This document shows positions 1 through 7,816 of a stretch of 64,000 nucleotides of DNA, one piece after another; the stretch's first letter is position 1, and each line of letters starts with the position of its first letter. The position numbers were made by a program, and so were the translations under genes. Under the pieces are notes generated by a model. The model saw only the letters and a list, made by a program, of their open reading frames with translations. It ran no database searches and was not told where the DNA came from. Source of the DNA: Promicromonospora iranensis (lineage in GTDB: Bacteria > Actinomycetota > Actinomycetes > Actinomycetales > Cellulomonadaceae); NCBI RefSeq assembly GCF_028994805.1, contig NZ_JAJQQP010000010.1, positions 186,001 through 250,000 on the forward strand, written 5' to 3'.

Positions 1-46
1 CGAGGTCCTCGGTGCGCGCGCTCAGTGTCGCGTCGTGGCTCGTCAT
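1..46 (-). CDS. 5' end of a gene running off the window
   Basis: An ATG at 46-44 on the minus strand opens a frame (MTSHDATLSARTED...) that runs off the left edge. It overlaps the stop codon of the preceding GTPase gene as ATGA, so the two are probably translationally coupled. In actinobacteria GTPases like this neighbour often come as tandem pairs, so a second P-loop GTPase is a fair guess. Only about 15 codons are visible and no domain can be seen. Confidence 0.5.
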   Translation of the reverse strand, partial: MTSHDATLSARTEDL

Positions 47-1722
47 GTCAGCCTCCTGAGCTCGGCCAGCCGCACGCGGAGCGGAGCGGCCGCGTCGTCG
101 GCTAAGGCGGGGACGTCAAGGGCACTCTGGACAGAACGGGCCTCTTCCGCAACCGCAAGCGCCACCTTGTCGGCAAGTTCGCCCTGTAGTTCCTCGATGG
201 TCTCGCTGACCGTCTCGCCGAGAACCCGGTCGACGAGCCGTGCGGAGTCCTCGTTCCCGAGCGCGGTGGCCAGCAGGAGGGTCGCGAGGCCGGTGTCGCC
301 GAATGTCTTCCGGGCACCGGCGGCGCGGCCCGCGGCGGCGTGCTCGGAGCTCTCCGCGGCCGTGGCGTCCATGCGCCGGACGATGTCGTCGGCCCGCGCG
401 GCCCACCCGGCCGCGGTCTCCTGACCCCAGGCGAGGCGGTCCGTGGCGCGCTCAGGGCCGTTCGGGAGGATCGTCTCCCCGGCGGGAGGTGCGCTGGGGC
501 CGGTGAGGAGGCCGCGCAAGCTCTCCTCGGTGCGGACGCCGGCGGCCACGAAGGCGCGGGCCGCGGTGGCCTCGACCTCCTCGCGCAGGCTGGCGAGCGC
601 CGCCTCGCGGGCCTTGCCAGCACGCTTGGTGGTCCGGGCGACGCCGTCGCGGACCGTGACGCGGGAGATCCGATGGGTGCTCTCGAGCTCGGCGAACCGG
701 GCGGCGACGCTGCCTTCGCCCGCCGCGCCGGACAGGACGGCGGTCCGTGCCGCCAGCTGCTCGTCCGGGACCACGGAGTCGACGGCGTTGCGCAGGTCGA
801 ACGCGGCGGTGCCCTGGTCCTCGACCGCGGCGACGAGCCCCATCACCCATTCGGGGAGGGCGCCGAGCGCGCCCTTGAGCGTGCGCAGGATGATCGTCCG
901 TGAGCGCTCGGGTCCGGCCATCAGCCCGAGCCAGCGCTGGATCGGCTCCACCAGCTTCGGGTCGAGCAGCCCTTCGTGCGGCCCGACATCGGGCACGATG
1001 AACAGCGGGACGTCCTTCATGCCCCGTTCCTTCATCCGCGAGTTGAGGTCCGCGCGGATGGTCGTCAGGTTCTCCTTCGGGACCCGGTTGAGCACCATCG
1101 CGACGCTCGCCCCGCGCTCCTTCGCGCGGTCCAGGGCCTGCCAGGGCAGGGCGTCGCCGTACCGGGCGGCGGTCGTGACGAACAGCCAGAGGTCGGCGGC
1201 CTCGAGCAGCTGGTGGGCGGTCGAGCGGTTCTCCGACAGGAACGAGTCGAGGTCGGGCGCGTCCATCAGCGCGGTCCCGCGCGGCACGCCCTCGTGCTTG
1301 ACCAGCCGGGCGAGCTCGGTGACGGGGCCGGGGGTGAGGGTGTCGACGTCGCGCGGGTGGACGCCCACGACGGGCTCGCGGGTCGTGGGTCGCAGCACCC
1401 CTGCCTCGGACACCTCCTCGCGCAGCAGGCTGTTGAACAGGGTGGACTTTCCGGCTCCCGTGGAGCCCGCCAGCACGACGACGGCGGGGCTGGACAGCTC
1501 GGCGAGGCGCGGCAGCAGGTGCTCGTCGAGCTGCGCCAGGAGTCTCATCCGGGAGGCTTCGGCTTCTTCGGCACTGTCGATGGGAAGAGGGAGGGTCGCG
1601 GACGCGACGTCGCGGCGCAGATCTCGGACGACGTCGTGCACCGTGAAGCCGAGCTGCTCCGCAACGTTCGGGTCCACACCACCCCGACGGCCGAGCACTG
1701 CGGAGCGTGTTCCTGGAGTCAC
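43..1722 (-). CDS. Dynamin/YfjP-like P-loop GTPase
   Basis: Predicted cytoplasmic or membrane-associated GTPase of the dynamin/YfjP-like class, about 559 residues from the chosen start. The G1 loop GSTGAGKST lies at residues 86-94, a G3-like DAPD follows about 105 residues later, and an NRVP sits where the G4 NKxD motif is expected. The C-terminal half is Ala/Glu-rich and probably helical, as in dynamin-like stalks; I see no clear membrane segment. The frame stays open up to 1842, next to the tRNA. I prefer the GTG at 1722 because an AGGA lies 7 bases upstream on the coding strand. The stop overlaps the start of the next gene by 4 bp. The cellular role cannot be read from sequence; vesicle, division or membrane-remodelling roles are known for relatives. 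Confidence 0.75.
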   Translation of the reverse strand: MTPGTRSAVLGRRGGVDPNVAEQLGFTVHDVVRDLRRDVASATLPLPIDSAEEAEASRMRLLAQLDEHLLPRLAELSSPAVVVLAGSTGAGKSTLFNSLLREEVSEAGVLRPTTREPVVGVHPRDVDTLTPGPVTELARLVKHEGVPRGTALMDAPDLDSFLSENRSTAHQLLEAADLWLFVTTAARYGDALPWQALDRAKERGASVAMVLNRVPKENLTTIRADLNSRMKERGMKDVPLFIVPDVGPHEGLLDPKLVEPIQRWLGLMAGPERSRTIILRTLKGALGALPEWVMGLVAAVEDQGTAAFDLRNAVDSVVPDEQLAARTAVLSGAAGEGSVAARFAELESTHRISRVTVRDGVARTTKRAGKAREAALASLREEVEATAARAFVAAGVRTEESLRGLLTGPSAPPAGETILPNGPERATDRLAWGQETAAGWAARADDIVRRMDATAAESSEHAAAGRAAGARKTFGDTGLATLLLATALGNEDSARLVDRVLGETVSETIEELQGELADKVALAVAEEARSVQSALDVPALADDAAAPLRVRLAELRRLT

Positions 1723-1855
1723 GGCTTCATCCTGATAGGTCAAGATCGTTCTGCCAACCCGTGCCGCACTGTTGGTAGGCAGGAACACAGAGATTGTTGT
1801 AGCGACAGAGCGGGACGGAAAGGATGAACCATCGCGCTCCATGACAACAGATCGG

Positions 1856-1930
1856 TGCCCCCGGCAGGATTCGAACCCGCGACCTAGTCATTAGAAGTGA
1901 CCCGCTCTATCCAACTGAGCTACGGAGGCA
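1856..1930 (-). tRNA. tRNA-Arg (anticodon UCU)
   Basis: The minus strand folds as a complete cloverleaf of 75 nt: acceptor TGCCTCC pairs with GGGGGCA, the anticodon stem GGTCA/TGACT closes a CTTCTAA loop with anticodon TCT, and the T arm is GCGGG-TTCGAAT-CCTGC. It should decode AGA, a rare codon in high-GC genomes. The 3' CCA is not encoded. No integrase or attachment-site duplication is visible next to it. Confidence 0.95.
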
Positions 1931-2109
1931 AGCGAAGCGAGTTTAGCCTAGGTCGGGCTGGCCTTGACCATGCCAAGTGAAGCGTCCGACAAGCCACGTC
2001 GACGAGCCAAGTGGCAGGTACGGAGTGTGTCGCAACGGCTCGAGAGCGGTCCGCTAGACCCGGCGCCATCACTTTCCGGCGATATCCCCCTCTGGGCCCG
2101 TGTATTCTT

Positions 2110-2143
2110 CGTAGTGACCAGAATTAATACTTGAGTCACTACG
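2110..2143. promoter_or_regulatory. Inverted-repeat operator upstream of TetR gene
   Basis: A perfect 9-bp inverted repeat, CGTAGTGAC (2110-2118) and GTCACTACG (2135-2143), with a 16-bp AT-rich centre, ends just before the GAGGAG ribosome site of the TetR gene. Position and symmetry suggest an autoregulatory operator over the promoter. The AT-rich centre contrasts with the GC-rich surroundings. Confidence 0.6.
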
Positions 2144-2156
2144 AGGAGCGCCCCAC

Positions 2157-2840
2157 GTGCCACGCCCGCTCGTCGCCGACCGCCGAGGCCGCATCCTCAC
2201 GGCCGCGCGGGACCTGATCCTGACCAAGGGCTGGGCGGAGGTCACGGTGGCCGACATCGCGGCCGGTGCCGGGATCGGAAAGGGCGCCGTCTACCTGGAG
2301 TTCCCGGACAAGCCGGCCATCCTCGCGGCGGTCCTGAACCGCAGCATGCGACAGCTGTCCGCTGAGGTCCACGGCCGGGTGCTCGCCGCACCCGGCCTCG
2401 TCGACCTGCCCGCCGTGTACCGGTTCGCCGTCGAGGCCCTGCTGGGCGACCCGCTGATGCGCGCGCTCTACCTGGGCGACCAGGCAGTGCTCGGCACGCA
2501 CGTCCGCGACGTGACCGACGACCGCTACCTGCAGCGCCTCGGCTGGCTGACCGACTACGTCACCGGCCTGCAACGGGCCGGCGTGCTCGACCCCGCGACG
2601 CCCGCGGACACGATCGTCCGGGTCCTCAGCGTGTTCACGCTGGGCCTGGCCCATGCGCCCGGCGCGCTCGGCGCCACGTCCGCCCAGGACCTGGCCGAGA
2701 CGGTCGAGCTGTTCGCCGGTCTCGTCGGCCGCGGGCTCGCCACGGACCTGCCGACCGATCCCGAGGCGGCCCGTGCGGCACAGCTGGCCCTGCTCGAACG
2801 CCTCGACGCCCAGCTCGACCTGCTCAAGGAGCCCACGTGA
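2157..2840 (+). CDS. TetR/AcrR family transcriptional regulator
   Basis: A 227-residue one-component repressor. The N-terminal helix-turn-helix spans roughly residues 8-55 (RILTAARDLI, VTVADIAAGAGIGKGAVYLEF); the rest is the ligand-binding and dimerisation domain. It starts at GTG 2157, 8 bases after GAGGAG. The stop overlaps the start of the alpha/beta hydrolase gene by 4 bp, so the two form an operon. The 9-bp inverted repeat directly upstream is the likely operator, and the hydrolase substrate or a relative of it may be the inducer. The ligand is unknown. Confidence 0.9.
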   Translation: MPRPLVADRRGRILTAARDLILTKGWAEVTVADIAAGAGIGKGAVYLEFPDKPAILAAVLNRSMRQLSAEVHGRVLAAPGLVDLPAVYRFAVEALLGDPLMRALYLGDQAVLGTHVRDVTDDRYLQRLGWLTDYVTGLQRAGVLDPATPADTIVRVLSVFTLGLAHAPGALGATSAQDLAETVELFAGLVGRGLATDLPTDPEAARAAQLALLERLDAQLDLLKEPT

Positions 2841-3721
2841 CCAGCCTCTTCGAGACCCACACCGACCTGACCGTCTCCGGCGGGCCGGTGCGGCACCACC
2901 AGGTCGGTGACACGGGGCCGCCGGTCCTCCTGCTCCACGGCGCCATGCTGGACACCGCCCAGGGCGTGTGGCGGCGAGTCGCGCCCGCGCTGGCGGCCGA
3001 CCATCAGGTGCACCTCGTCGACCTGCCGAGGCACGGCGGCAGCCGACCCTGGCAGGGCGTGCTCGACGACGCCTTCTACCGCCGGTTCCTCGACGAGCTG
3101 CTGGACACCCTCGACCTGCCGCAGGTGGCCATGATCGGGCTCTCGATGGGTGGCGGCATCGCGACCGGCTACGCGCTGGACCATCCGGAACGGGTCAGCT
3201 CCCTGATCGCCGTCGGGCCGGGCGGGATCGGGGCCCGGCGCCGGGCGCAGCTGCTCACCTGGCTGTTCCTGCGCGCGCCCGGAACCATGCGGCTGACCAG
3301 CCGGTACCTCGCCCGCCGTCCGGAGCTCGTCCGGAAGTCCATGCTCAGCAGCCTCACCGCCGGCGCGGACACCCAGGACTTCGAGGACATCGTCCGCCTG
3401 GCCACCGAGGAAGCCCGGGCGAAGGACGCGCACGGTGAACCAGGGCTCGACGACTGGCAGACCCAGGCCTACGGGCCGTTCTCGATGCGGCTGAACCTCC
3501 TGCTCGACCTGCCGAGGCTCGCCGTCCCGACGCTGTGGGTCCGGGGCGACCAGGACTCGCTCGTGGGACACGCGGAGCTGTCCGCCGCGGCCGCCGCGGC
3601 GCCCGGCTCACGCCTGGTCACCGTCGCGGACGCCGGGCACATCGTCACCTACGACCAGCCCGACGAGTTCACCCGGCTGGCCCGAGCCTTCCTTGCCGAG
3701 ACGCTCGACCCTCGGGCGTAG
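2837..3721 (+). CDS. Alpha/beta hydrolase
   Basis: A 294-residue cytoplasmic alpha/beta-hydrolase with no signal peptide. The oxyanion-hole HG motif (LLLHGAML) is near residue 34, the nucleophile elbow GLSMGGG places the serine at 103, an acid candidate lies in RGDQDSLV and the catalytic histidine in DAGHIVTY. Such enzymes cleave esters, lactones or C-C bonds; the substrate cannot be told. It overlaps the TetR gene by 4 bp, so the regulator probably controls it. Its last 114 bp overlap the opposite-strand DUF2834 gene. Confidence 0.88.
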   Translation: MTSLFETHTDLTVSGGPVRHHQVGDTGPPVLLLHGAMLDTAQGVWRRVAPALAADHQVHLVDLPRHGGSRPWQGVLDDAFYRRFLDELLDTLDLPQVAMIGLSMGGGIATGYALDHPERVSSLIAVGPGGIGARRRAQLLTWLFLRAPGTMRLTSRYLARRPELVRKSMLSSLTAGADTQDFEDIVRLATEEARAKDAHGEPGLDDWQTQAYGPFSMRLNLLLDLPRLAVPTLWVRGDQDSLVGHAELSAAAAAAPGSRLVTVADAGHIVTYDQPDEFTRLARAFLAETLDPRA

Positions 3722-4072
3722 CCGGCGGCGCAACGCCAGCTCCCGGATCCCGAGGAAGAGGGGGAGCGTGAAGGCGATGGCGACCATGAAGCTGAGCGGC
3801 ACGAGGATCCAGACCCAGCGAGCCCAGCCGAGCCGGGCGCCCTCGACCAGCATGAACAACGACGCCGCAAGGGCGACGACGATGATGTCGACCGCCGCCG
3901 AGGAGCTCGCCGGGTTGGCGAACCAGCCCTCGAGGTAGCCGAGCCCTTGCGGGTCGGCCATGAACGCGACGTTGAAGCTCCAGGTTCCGACCAGGCCGGC
4001 CAGCGCGAGCGTGAACCACGTGACGGCGAGGGTGAGACGGCCCCGAGCGGGAACTCGTGCGGCTTTCGACAT
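3608..4072 (-). CDS. DUF2834-type small membrane protein
   Basis: A 154-residue predicted membrane protein with about three transmembrane segments (near residues 13-35, 58-77 and 86-108). The pattern TWSFNVAF...W..NPASSSAAVD...EGARLGWARWVW...PLFLGIREL matches the DUF2834 family as I remember it. The family has no firm function. An AGGAG lies upstream of the ATG at 4072. The C-terminal tail of about 40 residues is charged and coded inside the oppositely oriented hydrolase gene, so the true 3' end should be checked. It diverges from the MerR gene with a shared 59-bp control region. Confidence 0.7.
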   Translation of the reverse strand: MSKAARVPARGRLTLAVTWFTLALAGLVGTWSFNVAFMADPQGLGYLEGWFANPASSSAAVDIIVVALAASLFMLVEGARLGWARWVWILVPLSFMVAIAFTLPLFLGIRELALRRRLRPRVERLGKEGSGQPGELVGLVVGDDVPGVRDGDQA

Positions 4073-4096
4073 GGCAGCTCCTGGTGGAGATCGGTA

Positions 4097-4131
4097 TTGA
4101 TATCGACACTATCGATAGTTACACTATCAGC
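4097..4131 (+). promoter_or_regulatory. MerR-type promoter/operator, leaderless start
   Basis: TTGATA (4097-4102) and TACACT (4120-4125) are separated by 17 bp and followed 6 nt later by the MerR gene ATG, so the transcript should be leaderless. A perfect 12-bp palindrome, ACTATCGATAGT (4108-4119), fills the spacer, with a third half-site ACTATC at 4124-4129. This is where MerR-family regulators bind. The site probably also controls the divergent DUF2834 gene. Confidence 0.65.
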
Positions 4132-4803
4132 ATGCGGATCTCGGAACTCAGCGAGCGCACCGGCGTCAGCCCTGCATCGATCAAGTACTACACGCGGGAA
4201 GGGCTGCTACCGGCCGGGGAGCGGACCGGCTACAACTCGACCGCGTACGACGAGTCCCATGTCGCACGACTCCGTCTCATCCGGGCGCTCATCGACACGG
4301 GCGGACTCACGGTCGCTGCCGCAGGCGAGGTCATCGCGGCGATCGACTCCCCCGACATCGACCTCGACCATGCCTTCGGCATCGCCCAGCGGTCGGTCCC
4401 GCGGGACGTCACGCCACCCTCGTCGACCGCGATCGAGCAGGTGCGCGCCGTCATGCGCGAGCGCGGGTGGGCGACGGTCGCCGACAACCCCGGTATCCCG
4501 CTCGCCGCAAGCGTGCTCGATGACCTCGCCACGACCCGCACCGACCTCAGCGCGGTGCTCCCCCGTTACGCAGAGGCGATCGACATCATCGCCGAGGCGG
4601 ACCTCGACGCGGTCGCGGCGAGCGGCGACCGCGACCAGATGACCGAGACCGTCGTGGTCGGCATCGTCCTCGGAGACGTCCTGCTCGCTGGACTCCGCCG
4701 CATCGCGCAGGAGTCGCACACCCATCGCCGGTACCGCGGGGGCGTCGTCCCCGGCCAGGCGCACGAACCAGGCCAGGCGAACGAGACAAGGGAACTCACA
4801 TGA
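4132..4803 (+). CDS. MerR family transcriptional regulator
   Basis: A 223-residue MerR-type activator/repressor. The N-terminal winged helix begins MRISELSERTGVSPASIKYYTREGLLP, followed by the NxTAYDESHVARLRLIRAL part and a dimerisation helix. The C-terminal region of about 140 residues is helical and carries no metal-binding cysteine pattern, so a metal ligand is unlikely. The frame is open upstream to 4057, but the homologous N-terminus and a leaderless-type promoter fix the start at 4132. The stop overlaps the next gene by 4 bp. It probably regulates that membrane protein and the divergent DUF2834 gene. Confidence 0.9.
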   Translation: MRISELSERTGVSPASIKYYTREGLLPAGERTGYNSTAYDESHVARLRLIRALIDTGGLTVAAAGEVIAAIDSPDIDLDHAFGIAQRSVPRDVTPPSSTAIEQVRAVMRERGWATVADNPGIPLAASVLDDLATTRTDLSAVLPRYAEAIDIIAEADLDAVAASGDRDQMTETVVVGIVLGDVLLAGLRRIAQESHTHRRYRGGVVPGQAHEPGQANETRELT

Positions 4804-5819
4804 CCTCACCCATGGCTATCTCAACGCCCTCCTCCACGCCCACCGTCCGGGCCCCGCTCCCCCGCCCCGACCGATGGCACCGCCCGCTCATCGGCCTCGC
4901 CGTCGTGATGGCCGTGCTCACGGTCGCGACCGGCGTGCTCGCGATCGCCGATCCCCGAGAGATCCTCGGCCAGAACGCTTGGTTCAAGCCGCTGAAGTTC
5001 GTCCTCTCGACCGGCATCTACGCCGTGACCTTGGCCTGGCTGATCGGCCAGGTGCGCCGGTTCCGGCGGGCGGCCGACCTGCTCGGCACCCTTGCCGCGG
5101 TGGGCCTGCTCGTCGAGATCGTCATCATCGCCGGCGTCGCCGCGGCCGGCGCGACGAGCCACTTCAACGTCACCACCCCGCTCCACGGCGCGCTGTGGGC
5201 CGTCATGGCCGGCTCGATCGTCGTCGTCTGGCTCGCGAGCGCCGTCGTGGGCGTCACCGTCGCCCTCAGTCCGGGCCCGGACGCGGCACGCAACCTGGCC
5301 GTCCGCGGCGGAATCACCCTCGCCATGGTCGGTCTGGGACTCGCCTTCCTCATGACCAGCCCCACAGCGGAGCAGCTCGAAGACTTCCGGGGTGTCGCAG
5401 GCGCGCACGCGGTCGGTGTCGCGGACGGCGGACCCGGCCTGCCGTTCCTGGGCTGGAGCACCGAGGGCGGCGACCTCCGCATCCCACACTTCATCGGGAT
5501 GCATGCACTGCAGGTGATCCCGCTCGGCCTTCTGGGACTCGAGCTGCTCTCCCGCCGGGTCGCGGTGCTCCGCCTCCAGCAGGTGCGGTTCCGGCTCGTG
5601 CTCATCGGTGTGCTCGCCTTCGCCGTGATGCTCGCGATCGTCACCTGGCAGGCGCTGATCGGCGAGCCGATCGTGCGGCCGTCCGCCCCGGTCCTCTTCG
5701 CGGGCGTCGCGACGGCGGTGGGGACGGCCGTATCGGCGGGAGCAGTGCTCGCGGTCGCCCGCCGCCCCCGGACGAGGAAGGGGGGCGCCACTGCCGAACG
5801 GGCGGCCACCACCCGGTGA
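4800..5819 (+). CDS. Polytopic membrane protein of unknown function
   Basis: A 339-residue integral membrane protein with about seven or eight hydrophobic segments and short charged loops. I do not recognise the family with certainty. Conserved-looking features are an early NAWFKPLKF motif after the first segment, a histidine in SHFNVTTPLHG, and PHFIGMHALQVIPL in the second half. The histidine-containing segments could bind a cofactor, but that is speculation. It is translationally coupled (ATGA) to the MerR regulator and so is its probable target. The divergent DUF2834 membrane protein may work with it. Confidence 0.75.
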   Translation: MTSPMAISTPSSTPTVRAPLPRPDRWHRPLIGLAVVMAVLTVATGVLAIADPREILGQNAWFKPLKFVLSTGIYAVTLAWLIGQVRRFRRAADLLGTLAAVGLLVEIVIIAGVAAAGATSHFNVTTPLHGALWAVMAGSIVVVWLASAVVGVTVALSPGPDAARNLAVRGGITLAMVGLGLAFLMTSPTAEQLEDFRGVAGAHAVGVADGGPGLPFLGWSTEGGDLRIPHFIGMHALQVIPLGLLGLELLSRRVAVLRLQQVRFRLVLIGVLAFAVMLAIVTWQALIGEPIVRPSAPVLFAGVATAVGTAVSAGAVLAVARRPRTRKGGATAERAATTR

Positions 5820-5836
5820 GTGTCAGACGTGCCACG

Positions 5837-5842
5837 TAGCCT
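5837..5842 (+). promoter_or_regulatory. -10 box TAGCCT, leaderless start
   Basis: TAGCCT fits the actinobacterial TANNNT -10 pattern and ends 6 nt before the ATG at 5849, with no Shine-Dalgarno sequence between. No convincing -35 box is visible. Confidence 0.45.
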
Positions 5843-5848
5843 TCCCGC

Positions 5849-6988
5849 ATGTCCACCGGACCAGCCGAGCTCTCCCCCGTCGCCGCGCGCCGGCTTCGCC
5901 TGCGCTGTCAGGGCCTCACCGTGCCCGACGGCGACGGGGGCCGCCCCGACGCATCCCCCGTCGACGTCGTCCGACGGATGGTCGCGCTCCAGGGGCAGGA
6001 CCTGCCGGCGGTGCTGCGGGCGATCGCCGTCCGGTCCCGCCCGGGCACCACGCTGGACGACGTGCGTGCCGCGTTCGACGCCGGCGAGCTCGTACGCGGG
6101 TGGACCCAGCGCGGCACCTTGTTCGCGACGACGCCCGGCGACCTCGCCGCACTCCTCTCACTCACGGGCGCGCGCATGCTGCACACGGGCCGTCGGGTCC
6201 GCGAGACGGAGGGCCTGGACGACGACGTCGCGGCGCGCGCCGAGGCGATCGCCCGGGAGGCTCTCGGGTCGTCCGCCGGCGGCCTCACGCGCACCGCGAT
6301 GACCGAGCGGTGGCAGCAGGCCGGCGTGCCCGTCGAGGGACAGCGCGGCTACCACCTGATCGCCATGCTGGGGGTACGCGGAGTGCTGCACTGGGGGCCG
6401 TTCGCCGGGGCGCAGCAGCTCATGGTCGCGACGCCCGGAGCCGGGCACGGCGGCGGCCCGGCCGAGGAGCCCGGCACCGCGCTCCGCCGCATCGCGCGGT
6501 CGTACATCGCCAGCCGTGGTCCGGTCACGCCGGACGATCTCGCCTGGTGGCTCGGCCTGCCGAAGGTGCCGGTGCGCGCCGCTGTCACCGCCCTGCGCGC
6601 GGAGCGACCGGACGCAGCCGCCGAGGTGCTGGTCGACGGCAGGGTGATGCTCGTCGGCCGGGAGCCGGGCGGCCCTGGTGCCGGCGCACCGCCCGGCCCC
6701 GGCACCGATCTCGCCGGGCCGTCCGGCGTCGTGCTCGTGCCGGGGTTCGACGAGATCCTGCTGGGCTACCAGGACCGTGAGCTGGTCGCGGACGCCGAGG
6801 CGATGCGGACCGTCGTGCCGTTCACCAACGGGATCTTCCGCCCGGCGGTCCTCCTGGACGGACGCCTGGTCGGGACCTGGCGCCGCGCACCGAAGCGGGA
6901 CGAGGCGCCGTTCGAGCTCGTGCCGGGGATCCCGGCACCCGCCCGCGCGGCGGTCGACGCCGCGGTGGCCGCCTGGCACCTGGGCTGA
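5849..6988 (+). CDS. AlkZ/YcaQ-like winged-helix protein (possible DNA glycosylase)
   Basis: A 379-residue protein of the winged-helix DNA-binding (HTH_42) superfamily, typically 350-400 residues. Relatives AlkZ from Streptomyces and E. coli YcaQ/AlkX are DNA glycosylases that unhook interstrand crosslinks and use a Q-x-Q or Q-x-D catalytic motif. Here residues 47-53 read LQGQDLP, giving Q48-G49-Q50 at the expected place near the N-terminus. The downstream WTQRGTLF and the C-terminal VLVPGFDEILLGYQDR are typical of the family. It is monocistronic and probably translated from a leaderless transcript. Glycosylase activity is inferred from the motif, not certain. Confidence 0.8.
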   Translation: MSTGPAELSPVAARRLRLRCQGLTVPDGDGGRPDASPVDVVRRMVALQGQDLPAVLRAIAVRSRPGTTLDDVRAAFDAGELVRGWTQRGTLFATTPGDLAALLSLTGARMLHTGRRVRETEGLDDDVAARAEAIAREALGSSAGGLTRTAMTERWQQAGVPVEGQRGYHLIAMLGVRGVLHWGPFAGAQQLMVATPGAGHGGGPAEEPGTALRRIARSYIASRGPVTPDDLAWWLGLPKVPVRAAVTALRAERPDAAAEVLVDGRVMLVGREPGGPGAGAPPGPGTDLAGPSGVVLVPGFDEILLGYQDRELVADAEAMRTVVPFTNGIFRPAVLLDGRLVGTWRRAPKRDEAPFELVPGIPAPARAAVDAAVAAWHLG

Positions 6989-7000
6989 CGGTCGCGCCCG

Positions 7001-7816
7001 TCACTGCTGGCGGCTGTAGGCACGCACGGCCAGCGGGCAGAACACAAGGAAGAGCGCCGCGCACCAGACGAGTGTCGTGGTGACGGTGTCGCCGACCGGA
7101 GCACCGTTGAGCAGCGCCCGGCAGGCGTCCATGACGTGGGTGACGGGGTTGATCTCCGCCCAGGACCGCAGCCAGCCGGGCAGGGTCTCGACGGGAGCGG
7201 CGAGGCTGGTGCCGAGCTGCACCGGCAGGAAGCTGATGAAGCTGATCGCCAGGACGGTCTCGGCGCTCCTGACCAGCACACCGACGAACACGGTGACCCA
7301 GCTCAGGCAGAAGCCGAACAGGATGGCCAGACCGGCCGCGGCGAGCGCGCCCGCGAGCCCGCCGTGCACGCGGAAGCCGAGCAGCGCGCCGAGGGCGAAG
7401 AGGACGGCGACGGCAAGCAGGTACCGGACGATGTCGGCCAGCACGGAGCCGAGCAGGGGCGCCAGGCGGCTGATCGGCAGGCTCCGGAACCGGTCGGTCA
7501 CACCGTTCTTGAGGTCGAGGTTGATGGCGCTGCCGGTCGAGACCATCCCGGCGAGCCCCGCGCCCATGACGAGGATGCCGGGAAAGAGGTACTGGAGGTA
7601 GGTGGCCGTGGAACCGGCGACCGAACCGCCGAAGAGGTAGACGAAGAGCACCATGAACAGTGCCGGGGTGACGACCCCGTTGATGACGGGACCGGGGTTG
7701 CGGGTCGTCTTGGCGAGGCTGCGGCCGGCGAGCACGAGGCTGTGGCGCAGCCACGCCATCGGTCGAGCGGGCGGCGGGGCGACGGCGGTGGACAGGGCGG
7801 GCGTGGTGGTGGTCAT
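7001..7816 (-). CDS. ABC-2 type transporter permease (DrrB-like)
   Basis: A 271-residue membrane subunit of an ABC exporter, with six predicted transmembrane segments and the family region PGILVMGAGLAGMVSTGSAI between segments 2 and 3. Its ATG at 7816 overlaps the TGA of the ATPase gene by 4 bp. The same frame continues far upstream, but that part is a shadow of the ATPase gene. With the DrrA-like ATPase it should form a daunorubicin-resistance-type efflux pump for a drug or lipid. Confidence 0.88.
   Translation of the reverse strand: MTTTTPALSTAVAPPPARPMAWLRHSLVLAGRSLAKTTRNPGPVINGVVTPALFMVLFVYLFGGSVAGSTATYLQYLFPGILVMGAGLAGMVSTGSAINLDLKNGVTDRFRSLPISRLAPLLGSVLADIVRYLLAVAVLFALGALLGFRVHGGLAGALAAAGLAILFGFCLSWVTVFVGVLVRSAETVLAISFISFLPVQLGTSLAAPVETLPGWLRSWAEINPVTHVMDACRALLNGAPVGDTVTTTLVWCAALFLVFCPLAVRAYSRQQ

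Noticed and set aside
1856-1930. tRNA-Arg as an integration site of a mobile element
   Set aside because: No integrase, no repeated tRNA 3' end and no change in composition on either side.
2555-3571. Long antisense open frame across the TetR/hydrolase genes
   Set aside because: High GC keeps antisense frames open; it has no domain and its residue composition (Arg, Gly, Pro, His) is that of a shadow frame.
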